A stretch of DNA of 32,192 nucleotides, from positions 1 to 32,192 of the forward strand of contig JAIDPH010000399.1 in assembly GCA_029062885.1 (NCBI GenBank), read 5' to 3'. Source of the DNA: Lachnospiraceae bacterium. GTDB lineage: Bacteria > Bacillota > Clostridia > Lachnospirales > Lachnospiraceae. Below are positions 32,041-32,192 of this stretch, piece by piece (positions within the stretch are counted from its first letter, which is position 1; each line of letters starts with the position of its first letter). The notes beneath the pieces are model-generated. The model had not been told where the DNA came from, made no database searches, and saw nothing but the letters and a program-made list of their open reading frames with translations. Both the position numbers and the translations under genes were made by a program.

Positions 32041-32192
32041 TTACTTATTCTTATGACCATGAATCTTACTTTTCTTATTTTTTCCGCTATCTTTTGTTTT
32101 TTTGATTTTTCTTGGCGGAATCAGGCATTTTTTATCAAATCCGATTAAATCCTCCCTGCCGGATTTAACCAACGCCTCCCTGACAAGTTCAT
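32041..32192 (-). CDS. YgiQ-family radical SAM protein, C-terminal fragment (cut by window edge)
   Basis: The last 49 codons of a gene entering from the right edge, frame starting two bases in, stop TAA at 32041. The peptide contains LVREALVKSGREDLIGFDKKCLI, which matches the C-terminal end of YgiQ-type radical SAM proteins (UPF0313, DUF3362 region), then PPRKIKK and a lysine-rich tail. The catalytic part lies outside the window, so only the C-terminus can be assessed. Confidence 0.78.
   Translation of the reverse strand, partial: ELVREALVKSGREDLIGFDKKCLIPPRKIKKTKDSGKNKKSKIHGHKNK

Noticed and set aside
1-32192. Mobile elements, CRISPR arrays, tRNA and rRNA genes
   Set aside because: No transposase, integrase, regularly spaced repeats, cloverleaf or rRNA-like sequence was found; the two long palindromes are listed as repeats without claiming mobility.

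Overview
All protein-coding genes I can support lie on the minus strand: 33 complete genes plus one gene cut at each edge. The window reads as a low-GC Bacillota chromosome, most likely class Clostridia, family Lachnospiraceae. The reasons are the combined mreBCD / PBP2 / minCDE / rodA cluster, the DUF4321 gene beside radC, the pair of radical-SAM families TIGR03960 and TIGR03936 followed by RNase G, the short HisG plus HisZ system, RecU, and SepF with YlmE. I saw no rRNA, tRNA, CRISPR, IS element or prophage gene. The species is not resolved.

Layout, low to high coordinates (transcription runs right to left). 1-2880: lspA (cut by the edge), aroB, an intrinsic terminator, sepF and ylmE. 2881-4931: a palindromic repeat, an HlyD-like membrane protein and a small P-loop protein with its own strong promoter. 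5050-15734: an elongation and division cluster transcribed in the order DUF4321, radC, mreB, mreC, mreD, mrdA, minC, minD, minE, rodA, mgsA, dacA. It covers wall elongation (MreBCD, PBP2, RodA), division-site placement (MinCDE) and wall trimming (DacA). 15811-18712: an ABC-2 type exporter operon (ATPase and two permeases) with a roughly 300-nt leader. 18760-23802: NUDIX hydrolase, RNase G, TIGR03936, a second palindromic repeat, TIGR03960 and an unknown one-helix membrane protein. 23879-28994: a histidine operon transcribed hisZ, hisG, hisD, hisB, hisIE from a good promoter. 29007-32192: recU, an RluA-type pseudouridine synthase, a membrane protein of unknown function, a short-chain dehydrogenase and the C-terminus of a YgiQ-type radical SAM protein.

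The most interesting observation is the leader of the ABC exporter operon (18433-18712). It contains a candidate promoter, a short reading frame with a good ribosome-binding site, and five sequence segments that can pair 0:1, 1:2, 2:3 and 3:4 in mutually exclusive ways. The last pair is a strong intrinsic terminator just upstream of the ATPase gene. This has the architecture of a ribosome-controlled transcription attenuator, as known for some drug-exporter and resistance genes. Other points: two diverged copies of one long palindromic repeat family (2914-2993 and 21332-21409), a HisIE enzyme fused to a HisF-like barrel that has lost its catalytic aspartates, a PBP2 with an insertion of about 240 residues, and a cluster of three palindromes before rluA.

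All pairings and motifs were found by eye. No folding energies, database searches or alignments were run. Start codons were chosen from visible ribosome-binding sites and usual family N-termini; alternatives are stated.
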